A stretch of DNA of 64,000 bases from Promerops cafer (taxonomy: Eukaryota > Chordata > Aves > Passeriformes > Nectariniidae), in the NCBI GenBank assembly GCA_013398275.1, contig VZSE01009346.1:896855-960854 (forward strand). Reading direction: 5' to 3'. Shown here piece by piece: positions 37,507-49,193 of the stretch. The notes under the pieces are model-generated. The model was given only the letters and a program-made list of their open reading frames with translations, was not told the DNA's origin and ran no database searches. Numbering within the stretch: the first letter of the stretch is position 1; every line of letters begins with the position of its first letter. Position numbers and translations under genes: made by a program.

Positions 37507-38163
37507 TGTGGTGGATTGACCATGGCTGGACACCACTTGTCCACTGCTGCTTTATCACTGCCCGTCTCAGCTGGACAGAGGACAGAAAAAGATAATGAAA
37601 AGCTCATGAGTTGAGATAACAACAAGGGGAGAACGTTCACCAATTATTGCCATCAAACAGATTTCACTCGGGAAAAAATTAGCAAAGAAATTAGAATTGC
37701 ATAATGGGATATAAAAAAAAAAAGAGAACTTAAAAACTACCTTACCTCCACCCCTCCCTTTTTTCTGAGGTCCAGCTTCACTCCTGAATTCTTTATTTCT
37801 TCCCCTGCAGTGGCACAGGGGGACAAGGAGTGGAGGCTGAGGTCAGTTCCTCCCACGTTGTCTCCACTGCTCCTTCCTCTGCAAGGGAGGACTGCTCACA
37901 CTGTTCCCGTGATCCAGAGGGGGTCCCTTCCACAGGAGACAGTCCTCTGTGAACTGCTCCAGCAGGAGTCCTTTCCATGGGCTTCAGTTCTTCCTGAACT
38001 GCTCCAGGGTGGGTCCCTCCCATGGAGCTCAGTCGTTCAGGAACAGGCTGCTCCGCCGTGGGTCCCTCGCGGGTCCTGCCAGCCAACCTGCTCCAGTGTG
38101 GGCTTCTCTCCCCACTGTCCTGCACTCCACTGACTCTTGAGGGAGAAAGACATGGAGTGCAGG
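37507..38163 (-). mobile_element. Truncated LTR of a second ERVL-like family
   Basis: The plus-strand edge tgtggtggattgaccatggc is the LTR end, starting with TG. It continues with cagctggacagaggacagaa, atgagttgagataacaac, gttcaccaattattgcc, cacccctcccttttttct and the cluster of ctgctccag.gtgggtccc motifs typical of this songbird LTR. By comparison with the complete copy at 58833-59847, the LTR's sense is minus and this copy lacks its 5' part, stopping near 38120-38163. The AATAAA seen in the other copy is lost here. Within it, 37954-38087 is a degenerate minisatellite of 45, 49 and 40 bp. Open frames of up to 127 codons on both strands are by-products. Confidence 0.85.
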
Positions 38164-41100
38164 GGAACCTGAACATTTGTGAAATCAGAGAGTCATATCA
38201 TTTTTCTTTCTTATAAGAAGAGTCTTAATATTCCCATCAGTCTTATTTCCTTTTGAAGATAAGTCTCTGAGGAAAAATTTGCAATGACGTTACTAAATGG
38301 CTTAGAAAGACAAAAGTTGTGCAAAACTCATGCTTCTTATTCATGTCATGATAAATCTGATGAGAATTTGATACTTGAGCTCAGTTGTATGGAAGGATGA
38401 CTTGTATTGAAACACATCTTTATTTTGTTGCACTAATTTTTATTTGTTCTCTGGTGGAATGCAAGCCAAAAGATCCTCTCCCCTATTGTAATATGCAGCA
38501 CAGGATGTACATAACAAATCTGAATTGGTCCTAAGGGAGTAAGGATTTTCCAATCATGTAAAATATTTGAGAAAATGGAGGGGAGAAGAGAGCTTTTGTG
38601 TGGCATGGGCAGGGACTTTAGGAAATGTATGGAGAGGTACCTTTCTTCCATAAATGTTTTTTTTTCTTAGGTGTTCTTAGGGTCTGAATTTTTCCAATAG
38701 CAATGTAATGAGAGCTTTGCACTTCATCTCATCAGCTGAATGTATTTACTCTTGTGTTACTCAAAGAAAATCCTTATGTTCCTACTTGCAGCAAAATAAA
38801 CCTGAACTCTGACACTCTTTTGTATCTCCTTCTGGTATACTCACATCTGGAGCAGCTTTGCAATTAGATTGTCACCTTCCATTAAGATAAAAGTTTTGAT
38901 TCAATCATTATCTCAAGTTAATTAACTTAAGAGACTTTCAATCATCATATTCATCAAACTCTAGGATCATTATGTTTTCCTTGATCCTTAAAATTGCCTT
39001 TGTCTTAATTGTCAGTGTAGAATTTCAAAGCAGAGCTATACAGTCTTTGGTAAAACTTGCACTTTTACCCCTGTAATAATTTTTTGAGGTGCTGACTCTC
39101 CTCATTCTGGTTTAGATGGGATTTGTTTTACAACTGACTTCTAAGCACACTTGATCTCTCTCTCTATAAGACTACCATTTTCCCACAAATCTTTATCATT
39201 TTGCTTCTATTGTAATGCATGAAAGCTTCAATTTCAGTCTCAATTTATTAGCATGTCATTATATTTTTAATCTGCATGTGCATTTCTGATTCTTTTGTTC
39301 TGTCTGCCATACTATGTTGATTGGAACATCCAATAAAAGGTCAGGATTGATGGATTGGTGCTGAATTTGGTTAAGTAGAAAATTGGAAGAAGTTAAAATG
39401 GTTTAAAAGGTTCTCCAATTTTTGGCATAGTAATGAGAAAGAAAATGGGATCATATGAAGGGAAGTGCAGAACAAAAGAAAAATTTACAAATGAAGTTAA
39501 CAAACCATGAGTTGTGTGTGGAAGGATGCAAAAAAATTGAGATGTGATATTCAAAAATTAGATGTGTCTTGATTTGCATCATGAAAAATGTAGAGCTGAA
39601 GAGGATCCTGAGAACTAAAAGGACTGTGTAGTCTTGAGGGCATTTTCAGACTTGTTCCTCCACAGAGTATTAAAAATCTTCTATGAGATTTTATTCTAGG
39701 ACCTGTTTTTCAATCTAACTTTTGTGCAAATTGTCTGACCCCTAAGGTGAAAATACTGCAAATATAAAAGACCAATTTTTCTTCTCTGCCATTACAGTAA
39801 GATCACCAAAGATAGTACAGAAATGTGACTAGAAATCATACACATTTTTGACACCAATGGGATAAGATGCAGGATTTCTTTTTCCTCAGTTTAGTTTGCT
39901 ACTAGTAGCATCTGCTCTATTTCCCTGTATTAGTCTGTTTCCCCATGTTACCCATGCTACTTGTCCTTGGTGATCAAAAATAATCCACAGTGATGTTCAG
40001 TGCTGAACTAAAAATACTTAGTAAGAGTTGGTAATATTGGTATCTGCATCTGATCCCACCTTTTGATCTGGCTGCCTATTTTCATGTCTCTGATCCTTGC
40101 CTCGGCCCGTGTCTTTTTATACAGTGCAACACACGTTATATTTTAAGTAACCAAATACCAAGAGCTGTTAGCAGTTGTACCTCGTACCCAATACATTACA
40201 AGATCTTGTCTAGTAAGGGAAGCACGACAGTCACTGCACGCTTATGACTCTGTATGAACACTACATGCAGCACAGGTCACGGGGTGTTCAAGCAGCTGGA
40301 GAGAGACTATATTCATATCATGGTGATCTCAGAGCTATGCCTGGATGAGCCTTGTACACCTTTGTGTAGCCATTACTTCTGCTTACTTTGGAAATGATAC
40401 AAATCCATAGCAGTGCATTAATCTTTTAGGTTCATATTACATGTCTATTGATATTTTTCTTTTTCCCCTGTCCTGTCCCTTTCAATGTGCATGATTTGAT
40501 TTTCATGGCCATGTTAACTTCACTGCTCTGCATGTTCTCTTCACTGGACAAAAGCCTCTCTGTAGAAAAAAGGAAGATTGAATGGTAAGTACTTCTTTGA
40601 AGTGAATCAGTCTGTGTTTATCAGGTAACTTCACTGCTGAAACATGAATAACAAGAGGTGAATTACTGAGAAGATTGGTGTACCCTGGGGTTAAATACAG
40701 CTATCAGTGAATGGAAGTTTTAGCAGGGAGTTAGGTCTCATCTATCTGAGCATGAACCCAAAAGGTCAAAAAGAGAAGATTGGTCGAACTCAGGTATTGC
40801 ACTTAAGAAAGAGACTGGTTAACAGGATCAATTTTCCAAGGAAGGAGCTAAGATGCAGACAGAGCCAGTACTTTAGACCTAAGGCTGGGCAGGCATTGCA
40901 ACCTGCTAAACAACTTAATATAAATTGTTTCAGTGTATTGTAAGTGGAAGTGAACTGCCAGCCACCATAAAAATAATTGAGAATTAGCCCAGAAAATGAC
41001 TTAAAATGTTTTTTATTCTTTTCATGGCTAATGTCAGCCATGGCTTTACTGTATAAATGTCATGGACAAGGAGGAATGTTCAATATTTGTCAGCAAAATC

Positions 41101-41318
41101 TGTGAGTAGGGACCAAATAAAAGACAGAAGATATTGTGCATGCCTCCTCATTCTGTGGAGGTCTGCTTCTCCCAGAAAGTATGTCTAAGTCAAATTAGAA
41201 TAGAATCTGTGAATCTATGTAAATCATTTAAATCCTTCCCTTGAGAGCAAACCCCCATATAGGAAAAAAAGAATTTATCAGACCTGCATAATGCAATATT
41301 GGCTTTGTTCTAGGAAAA

Positions 41319-41322
<4 letters not shown>
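38164..41322. other. Unique DNA with a CpG-containing block
   Basis: No gene was recognised. The part 40095-40290 carries at least seven CpG sites (for example ctcggcccgtg, acacgtt, gcacgac, tcacggg), unlike the CpG-poor DNA around it. It may be an unrecognised transposon, a conserved element or a small exon, and I cannot decide among these. The open frames at 40707-40943 (plus) and 40790-41041 (minus) are unremarkable. Confidence 0.5.

Positions 41323-41350
<28 letters not shown>
41323..41350 (+). repeat. Poly(T) tract
   Basis: A run of 28 T, with a second T-rich stretch at 41429-41450. A single ambiguous base (N) lies at 41385. This suggests sequencing uncertainty around the homopolymers. 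Confidence 0.95.
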
Positions 41351-41353
<3 letters not shown>

Positions 41354-43360
41354 AGGCATTGCTGGTAATGCTGATAAGTTGTATNGCAAGTATTCTGTGT
41401 TTTCGTGTTTTGTGGTTTGGGTTGTTATTTTTTTAGTTTTTTTTTTTTTAACCCCAAAAAGACTGTAGTTCATAACTTTTGCACAATGTGTTGCATTCAG
41501 CCTGCTGCTTTTCTGAAAGAAAACAGCTTTTGAGGACAGGAACTGCTGTGCAGCATGAACTTTTAAACAAGGAATGACCTATTTTCTTGCTTCTATGCCC
41601 ACTGCTGCTTCCTTTTTACTGCCTAGAGCCACAAAAGAAGAGTCAGGGAGTAAAGTTTTAAGAAACCTTTCCTGAGGTGGAGTAGCCACCTTGTCATTTC
41701 ATTTGTTGCTTTTCCTATTAAGGCACAGGGTGAACACTGTTTGTTGCTAAGCCTTGCTTTTATACCAAGAATCCTCTCTCCATTTTGCACTGCTTAGGTT
41801 AAACAGATATTGCATTTTAAGAGGAATGAAGATAAAAATGCAATGTGTTAACTTCCTTATATGTCAACATTTTGTGGTGGTGGGGACAATCAAATTTATC
41901 TTCCGAGCTATGCTTTTGTGTGGTCTGTTGTTTGGGTAAGGTGGGGAAAGGGAAATGAAACCAATGTGTCAGAAACGAGACTGTGAATTGTGTTCATAAG
42001 AACTGTGAGCAAGGCAGGGTAAAAAACTCAAAGGCATACAAATAAATTAATACATTTTTGAGATTGAAAGGATAAAGCACATATCACAAAATGTGACTTG
42101 GGGACATGAATACAGATGCTGTAGAAAAATAAGTGCAGGCATCTATGTATAAGAAGACTAGATCAAAGGAAATGATCTCTGGATCAGATTCTCACAACCA
42201 GGCTGTATCTTTGCACTGCTCTGGAGATGGAATCTCACACTCACTCAGCTTCCATTTACAGCTGGATTGAAGTATCTCTCCAGAACAGAAGACCCAGGAT
42301 TTGTGTAGACCTGGCTCCTTGGCCCTGGAGGGCTAATAATAAGTAGAATGTTGGTACAAGAATTATTTTAGGATTATTTTGAAGGCTAAAGTACTCGCAC
42401 TTTCAACATTGTTATGCAACCTAAACTAGTTTAGTTGGTCTGAACAGTAGCTTATATTTGGAGAAATAGAACATAAATTTAAAAAAAGGGAAACACAATG
42501 GAACAATCATTTAATAAGAAATAGAAATGTAGGAAACCTTTGTTGTCCTTCAGCTACCATAATTTTATGCCACAGCAGGACATAAAGAAATCAAAATTAC
42601 CAGTTATGCATTGTAAATACCCATAAAACCAGAATGCTTTCTTATTCAAAAGAAAATGTTTTTCTGTAGCTGCCTTTAGTTTACCTTTATTGTGCTTTGG
42701 AGGACAAGTGAAAAAAGACTGAACTCACCCACTCACTCACACCCTGGTAGTTTCCCTTTATCAAAATATATGTCATATTTTTTACACTAAATAAATAATG
42801 TAAGCATTTTCAATCAGTATGTTAAATTTCACACATCTTTTACTTTACAAAATCCTAAGTTAATACATTTAAAAGAAATGTATTTTTTTGAGTGGAAATG
42901 TCCTTACAAGTTCAAGTAATGATCTTTACAGATTTGAATGAAATTGATGTATAGAATTGAAAGTAAACTGAAGCTGATACTAAATTATTAAAAATTGCAA
43001 GCAATTATAATTAAGTAAATAAAATTAAAACAATTCACTTGGATGCAAATGAGCAATGACTAAGCTCTTAGGTTACAGATTGCAAATTTAGAACAAAAGT
43101 TAACAGATATAGTCACTATCTTAATTTTGCACAGCATATATCACTTTCTGGTCAGTCACATGCTGCAAATTGTGATTTGAGTCCAGTTAATAAAGCCAGG
43201 TATCTACAGTGACATCACTGTAAGCCGTAAGGAATTTTAAAGCATTTATCACAATTCAGAAAGATGCAGGTGTGTGCTGCCCCAAAGCCTCAGGGTATCT
43301 TCATTTGTAAGCATGGCAATTGTCACACTCTTTCAGAAATACAGAGAAGTATAATAATAT
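41351..43360. other. Unique AT-rich DNA, no gene seen
   Basis: No coding region or repeat family was recognised. Open frames are below 70 codons. Confidence 0.6.
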
Positions 43361-43645
43361 TGCATTGCTGTAGGTGGCAAGGTGGTGGCAGTGGAAGGAC
43401 TGAAGCTGTGGCCTGTGGGACTGCCCCAAGCTGGACACAAGCTGGCTCCAGAGCAGACCCTCTGCAGAGCACTGCTGAGTGCATCACTGAAGTTGGTGGT
43501 GTCTCTGGGAAAACATGTTTAAGAAAAGAAAGAAATCATCAGTCAGAGAGAAGTGAGGGGGGATGGTGGCAGAGTGAGCAACAGCAAAGGGAACACAGAG
43601 TTCAGAGAAGGAAAACTCCAGATGAAGCTCCTCAAAGCACAGGAA
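43361..43645 (+). mobile_element. 5' portion of an LTR of the second ERVL-like family
   Basis: The edge tgcattgctgtaggtggcaa followed by ggtggtggcagtgg matches the 5' end of the LTR family seen reversed at 58833-59847. It then runs through gctggctccagagcagaccc, gttggtggtgtctctggg, a TATA-like catgtttaag at 43514-43523, and agagagaagtgagg to gaaggaaaactccagatgaa. Similarity fades near 43645, so the 3' part is missing. The 143-codon open frame at 43264-43695 overlaps it and is not a gene. Orientation is plus, opposite to the copies at 37507 and 58833. Confidence 0.75.
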
Positions 43646-44131
43646 TTGTCTGTTCCAACATGCAGAAAGTCAAGCAAGGTGGAAGGCAAGTGTGAATTAA
43701 CAAGGTACTTCTCACTGAGTTTTTTCTTGGCAAGGTCTGCTTACAGGTTACTGTGCCAAGTGCCACAGTAGTGCCGTTACTTCCTCAGTGGTGCAGCAGA
43801 TGAGTAAAATCAAATTATGCAATATCAGGATAACATAAACAATCATATGGGAGACTTAAATGATCTCTTAACTTCCTTTAATGGGTAGTTGTAGAGAAGA
43901 GGGAGCCACTAGTCTCAGAAATGCATGATGAAAGGACAAAATGCATCAGAAAAAAGCTTCAAAAAGAGGAATTCCAGTAGACTCTAAGGGAAAAAATGTC
44001 ACAGTGAGAGTGATGAAGGATCAGAGGGGCTTGCACAGAGAAGCTGTGAAATCTCTATCTTTGGGGTCTTCTGATCTCTCTCTCTTCAATTAGATTTGAC
44101 TCTGAGCAAACTGATCTAGGTTCAAAGTCAA
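43646..44131. other. Unassigned DNA, no gene seen
   Basis: No gene was recognised. Some of it may be decayed remainder of the LTR that ends near 43645. Confidence 0.5.
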
Positions 44132-44208
44132 TGCTTTGCACAGGATGTTGGACGACGTAACCCCAGAGATCCCCGCTCATCTCAACTGTTCCGTGATGCT
44201 GCGACATC
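44132..44208 (+). mobile_element. CR1 retrotransposon extreme 3' tail
   Basis: Only the last 75 or so bases of a CR1 are present: caggatgttggacgacgtaa, ccccagagatcccc, and ctcaactgttccgtgatgct followed by gcga. They match the ggatgttggactagatgacc and ctcaactattctgtgattct blocks of the family. It is a very short 5'-truncated copy. Confidence 0.75.
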
Positions 44209-46489
44209 TCTCAGGTGCTCTGTTTCTGGGTGGTCACTGAACAACCTTCTCTCCTATAACCCATTCACAGGAGTGCAGGCAGGAAGGAGGCCAATCCCCA
44301 CCCTGAGAGGCAGGCAGTGCCTGGCCCCTCTCAGCAATACCCGTCAGGAACGAAGAATGACCGGGGGAGGAAAGGTACAGCATCCTGAGCAAAGGGAAAC
44401 TTGGCTGAGGTAGAGGAACTAGACACATATTTTACCTTGGTTTATGACTATGGGAAGTAATCTGGAAGTGCTGTCAATCAGTAATTCTGTAAGTAATTAG
44501 CTCACAAAAAGTTTATCATTACTGCTTTTTCATTGGATCAAAAAGCAGACTAATATACAGTATAAAGTGAACTATTCCTTTTTGTAATACACAATCATTC
44601 TTGGTGAAAAGGACTTATTTGTTTGTTTACTATTTTACAAATTTATTCCTAGATTATTATGTTAAATATTTAAAGCATAAACAAAATAAATTTAGCAAAT
44701 TGTATTATCTAAGTCCAGTGTCATATTTTTAAAGTATGTATTTTGGAGACCAAATGTTATACTAAGAATAGTCTTTGTGTTTCAGAGGAAAACCACTACA
44801 TGCTCCTTAAGCACACCTCTATATAAATATCACTCAATTAAGAATTTGTAAGGTTTTGTTTCAAGAACATTGCCTTTATATTATTTTAATACTGTTTTAA
44901 TGAATGAGAATTAAATACTGAAAGAATTAATACTAAAAGCACTCGCACTAGAAAGTGTTATCATTTCCAAGGAAGTGACAAGAACTCGCTTCTGAAAATA
45001 TGAATATTGTTATTCTTCTCTATGTAAACACCCAACATTCATTTTCTGATTTAATTTTTTTTCATGGAAGGGTAGGATCTCAAGAACATAGGATTGAAGA
45101 GTTCATTACTGAGGCAAGTGTCTAGAAATGATAATGCAAAAGTTCTACACTGACTCCTTCAAAGTATGCCCACAGTCACAAATGTAGATTTATACTTTTA
45201 TTTTGCATCACCTGTTCCCAAACACTCAGCTGAAAAAAACCCAACCCTTTGTCAAATGGCACTGTATCAAAGCTCAGCAGTCTAAATGTATCTTCAGAAT
45301 TGAGAGTATAAGTTTAACTAACCTAAACAGCAGTGTTCATACATATTTCTTATTTTTTTGTGAAATTATACCCTTTCAGTAAAGCACACAAAAGAAAATA
45401 TAGAAGAGCTTTTCTACAGACTCGGATTGGGAATTCACAATTTCACTTAAGAACAACTTTTTTACATTTTATTTGAAATTATGGATCAAAAGACCATTAT
45501 GGAAAAAGGATCACATGGTTCTCAGGTATCTTTGCTGAATCTCGTGGGCAGTGTTATTTCCTTTTCACTTCTGAGAAAACTGGCTGAGAAGGGAATTCTG
45601 TGGAGAAATGATACGAAATTCCCCCCATCCTGCATGGATGAAGTTACTGAATTATGAGTAGTTAACTTCAGCTGAATCTGAAGTTCCGACCAGAGAATAA
45701 ATGGAAGAAAAGGAAGGTAAACAAGGGAGAAAGAGAATAAATATTTACATCCTATTCTATGGTAACAATGCTTCAAACACTGTATCATTCAAAAATGGAG
45801 GAAAAATAATGCAAACCTCCCACAGTGCTAACAATGTATATAGGTCTGAATTTAAATATGTGTAGCATATTTTTTCAAGACCATCAAAATTTTCAGCTTC
45901 CATAACAATCTCTATTTCTCCTGTGTAAAGTTTTATTTATACTCTACAAACAAAACTCAAAACATAGTTTTTGGTTCACAAATAACTAGAGGGATGTTAA
46001 AATATAATTGCTGCTGCTTCCATAATGACTGTTCTCTGAAGTGTATTCCCTGTAGCTTTGTGTATTTCTTATTCTCTCAGGTGTTCTGAGATTCTTCCAT
46101 CTCTCAGTATAGAAAACATAAAGCATGTTCTGAGTGCATTAAAGAAAACCCAAACAACATAGCAATTTGGCATATGCTGCTTTTATCATTTGACTAACAT
46201 TTTTACACCAGTATGTGGTGTGAGTGTCTATCACAGAAAGCTGAAGAAGCCTAGTGTCTTAATTTTTCACTCATAAAGGGTCCACTTCAAGTCCTGTTGA
46301 AATCAAAAGATTTCTGGACAGCCATTGATGGCAAGGGGAAATGGACTCAGGTTTTCTGTAGGATTCTGGCTGGTTTTGTTTCAGTAGGTTTCTGGCAGAA
46401 ATCTCCCACAGTGAGTCTGTGGCTCAGACTGAATAGGACGAAAGAGTATGAGAGGAGTGGGGTTTTTGTTTTCAATTCTGCCTCAACTG
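44209..46489. other. Unique AT-rich DNA, no gene seen
   Basis: No coding region was recognised. Near 44260-44420 the sequence is GC-richer and open for 64 codons on the minus strand, but without a domain. 44500-46480 is plain AT-rich DNA. Confidence 0.6.
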
Positions 46490-47271
46490 TGTGAAGTCTA
46501 GCAAGGTAAGTGCCAGGTGCTGCACCGGGGATGGGGCAATCCTGATGGTGTGTGTAGACTGGGGAATGAGAGCCTGGAGAGCAGCACTGTGGAAAGGCAC
46601 CTGGGGGTCCTGATGAAGAGAAAATGGAATGTGAGTCAGCAGTGCCCTGGCAGCCAGGAGGGCCAGCCCTGTCCTGGGGGCATCAGGCACAGCATGGCCA
46701 GCCAGGCCAGGGAGGGGATTGTCCTGCTCTGCTCTGCACTGGGGCGGCCTCACCTCGAGTGCTGGGGGCAGTTTTGGGTGCCACAATATAAAAAACCCAT
46801 TAAACTATTAGAGAATGTCCACAGGAGGGCCACAGGGTCTGGATGGGAAGGTGTATGAGGAGTGGCTGAGGTCACTTTGTCTGTTCAGCCTGGAGAAGAC
46901 TGAGAGGAGACCTCACTGCAGTCACAACTTCCTTGTGAGGGGAAGAGGAGGGGCAAGTACAGATCTCATCACTGTCCAGTAACACTCACCAGTAGCAGGA
47001 CTCAAGGAAATGACATGAAGCTGAGTCAGGGGAGGTTTAGGCTGGATATCAGGAAAAGGTTTTTCACCCAGAGAGTGGTTGGACACTGGAACAGGCTTCT
47101 CAGGGAAGTAGTCACAGCACCAAGCCTGGCAGAGTTCCAGAAGCATTTGGACAATGTTCTCAGGCACATGGTGTGACTCTTGGGGTGTCCTGTGAGGGCC
47201 AGGAGTTGGACTCAATGATCCTGATGGATCCCTTCTAACTCAGTATATTCTATAATGCTGTGATTCTGCGA
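46490..47271 (+). mobile_element. CR1 retrotransposon with the end of ORF2
   Basis: This is the largest CR1 in the window, about 780 bp. It begins within the C-terminal part of ORF2 (the reverse transcriptase polyprotein), downstream of the catalytic domain. An open frame of 113 codons (46517-46858) shows the family's features in order: LHRGWGNPDG, YRLGNESLESS-like text, a HLGVLMK block, SQQC, LCSALGRPHLE and a final VHRRATG. After a stop it continues with the CR1 3' region (ttcagcctggagaagactga, tgaagctgagtcaggggagg, ttggactcaatgatcctgat) and ends tataatgctgtgattctgcg. It lacks the endonuclease and polymerase core, so it cannot move by itself. Separate from the 5'-truncated tails elsewhere in the window. 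Confidence 0.95.
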
Positions 47272-47700
47272 TATCTGGCCTTGGACACATCAACTAGTTT
47301 CACTGCCTTATTGAACATATTTGTAAATTTTAACAGCTTCCATACCATTTTATGTGCAGTAGCTAATCCATCAGGTGCCAAACTTGAACTTGTTTGTGTT
47401 GTTGTATCCTATGCTAACTCTCACTGTTTATCACCAGCCATCTCTTACTTTAAAAGATATCCTAAACCAGTGCTTCTAATTCTTCTAATTCCTTCTGTTT
47501 CTTGGAGCTCATCTTTGTCAGAGATAGTCCTTTCCAGTGAGCCATTTGCTGTTTCTCCCTAGAGCTGAACTCTGATCCTCAGTGGCCCTGGAAATATAAG
47601 TCCAAAAATAAACTTGGAGGATAATTATTAACAAGTGCATCAACAGCCTTGGCTTTCCCCATCTTTTGTACTCCCTCTTTAGACTTCTAGAATATATAGA
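47272..47700. other. Unique DNA, no gene seen
   Basis: No gene was recognised. The 100-codon plus-strand frame at 47260-47562 begins inside the CR1 tail and has no domain. Confidence 0.6.
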
Positions 47701-47790
47701 GGGGTTTTTTTTTTGTTTTTTGGTACTTTTTTTGTTGTTGTTGTTTTTGGGGTTTTTTTTGGTGTTTTTTTTTTTTTTTTTTTTTTTAAA
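47701..47790 (+). repeat. T-rich low-complexity tract
   Basis: T runs are broken by short G and GTT units (ttgttgttgttgttttt, ggggttttttttggtg), followed by about 26 consecutive T. It yields a Lys/Asn-rich minus-strand open frame (47518-47796) that is not a gene. Confidence 0.9.
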
Positions 47791-49193
47791 AACCAAAACA
47801 GCAGGATATCACTCATAGAAAGGTCTGGATAACCTTCAAGAGGTTATAAACCTTTTGGTGCTGCTGAAGGTGTTCTGCTTTCTTGAAGATGCCATTAGCC
47901 CCTCAAATCAGGAGATTGTGCAAAAACACGTACTAAGCTGGCTTGTTCACATTGAAGAGGAATAGTCACTGCAGCCAAGATACACAAAGGTATAGTTGTA
48001 TTATTTTTCTTGTGTTAAAAGAGAGAAAAGGAGTGAAGGCCTGTGACCGACTGGAACTTGTGAAGCTCAGAGCAGAGAGGATAATTTCTCCTTCTCAACA
48101 TTTTGTACACCCCCACACAGGGAAGCCACAACCTGCTAAATTCCTTGGGGCACGGCACATAATTTTCATTGTTTCCAATATAATAAGTGTTTCTCTAGCA
48201 AAATTTTATTGTCTTTCACTGTATGTAATAAATCATATTACTCCACGTAGGCTTTTCAAAGCAGCTTTTAAAAATTCAAATTTAGTATCAGTTTTTTTTC
48301 AAAAATTATAGACGTAGTTATTAGTCTGTGAGCATCTGTTTAAGCTACAGACAAATATAAAATCCACATTAGCAATTTCCATTTTTTAATTTTTCTAACA
48401 TTTTTAACTTCTGAAACATCTGCTTGAGCTATTTTTCTCCTTGCATCTCAACTGCTCCATTGAAGTAGAGAGAGGTGAGCAAGCAGCTTGAGACTTCAGT
48501 TTGAAATATATTAAATAGGAAAAGCTCAAAGGGGAAACATCTGCTGAAGTGAAAATGTCTGTGCAGGATTGGAAAGCAAGATTTAAAGGCTGAGGAATAG
48601 GAGAAAGAATCTTTCAGAGTATTTAAAATAGGATTTAGCTGAATCTATAGTTCCTTTAGGCTGTTCAAGATCAGTACCTGGGTCAAACAAGTACACAATG
48701 TTGTGACGATTCCTTTCCCTGTATTTGTGTCTGTGTTACTTCTGACTTGAAAGCAAGCATGACCTAAGTTGCATCCAGTTAGCTTCAGACCTGCCATTTA
48801 TTTATTGCTGTTGCACATGATGGAGAAACCATGAGATAATCTTGCACAAAAAATCAAACTGCCTACTGTTCTAATCAAATCTGTCACACTTCAGAGCACC
48901 TGTACATCAAGCAGTCCCACAGCACCTTGCCAAGTCATCCACCTGGATCTAAAGAAGGACTGTACAAAGAATAGGCATGACAGTCTGTGTGAATTCCCAG
49001 CCGGTCCAAAGGAGCAAATGTTCACTGAATATACAGAGTAAAAAAGCACCACTGTTTACTCAGTCCTTGGCATATGCAACAAGAGGTGACTCTTTATTCA
49101 GTGCATGATTATAAGATAATGCATCCTTGTAATCTGGGTCTGGGGGAAATTATACACCAATTTCCCAGGCAAAGTGATTTATTTTTGCAGACA
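47791..49193. other. Unique DNA with the longest non-repeat open frame
   Basis: The frame 47943-48311 (122 codons, plus) is the longest in the window that does not overlap a recognised repeat. It has no recognisable domain, its second half is hydrophobic/AT-rich text typical of noncoding DNA, and no promoter or splice pattern supports it. No other gene was seen. Confidence 0.55.

Noticed and set aside
43264..43695. 143-codon open frame
   Set aside because: It overlaps an LTR fragment starting at 43361, shows no domain, and owes its length to the CG-containing LTR sequence.
47943..48311. 122-codon open frame outside repeats
   Set aside because: No recognisable domain, AT-driven residue composition, and a length that is plausible by chance in 64 kb read in six frames.
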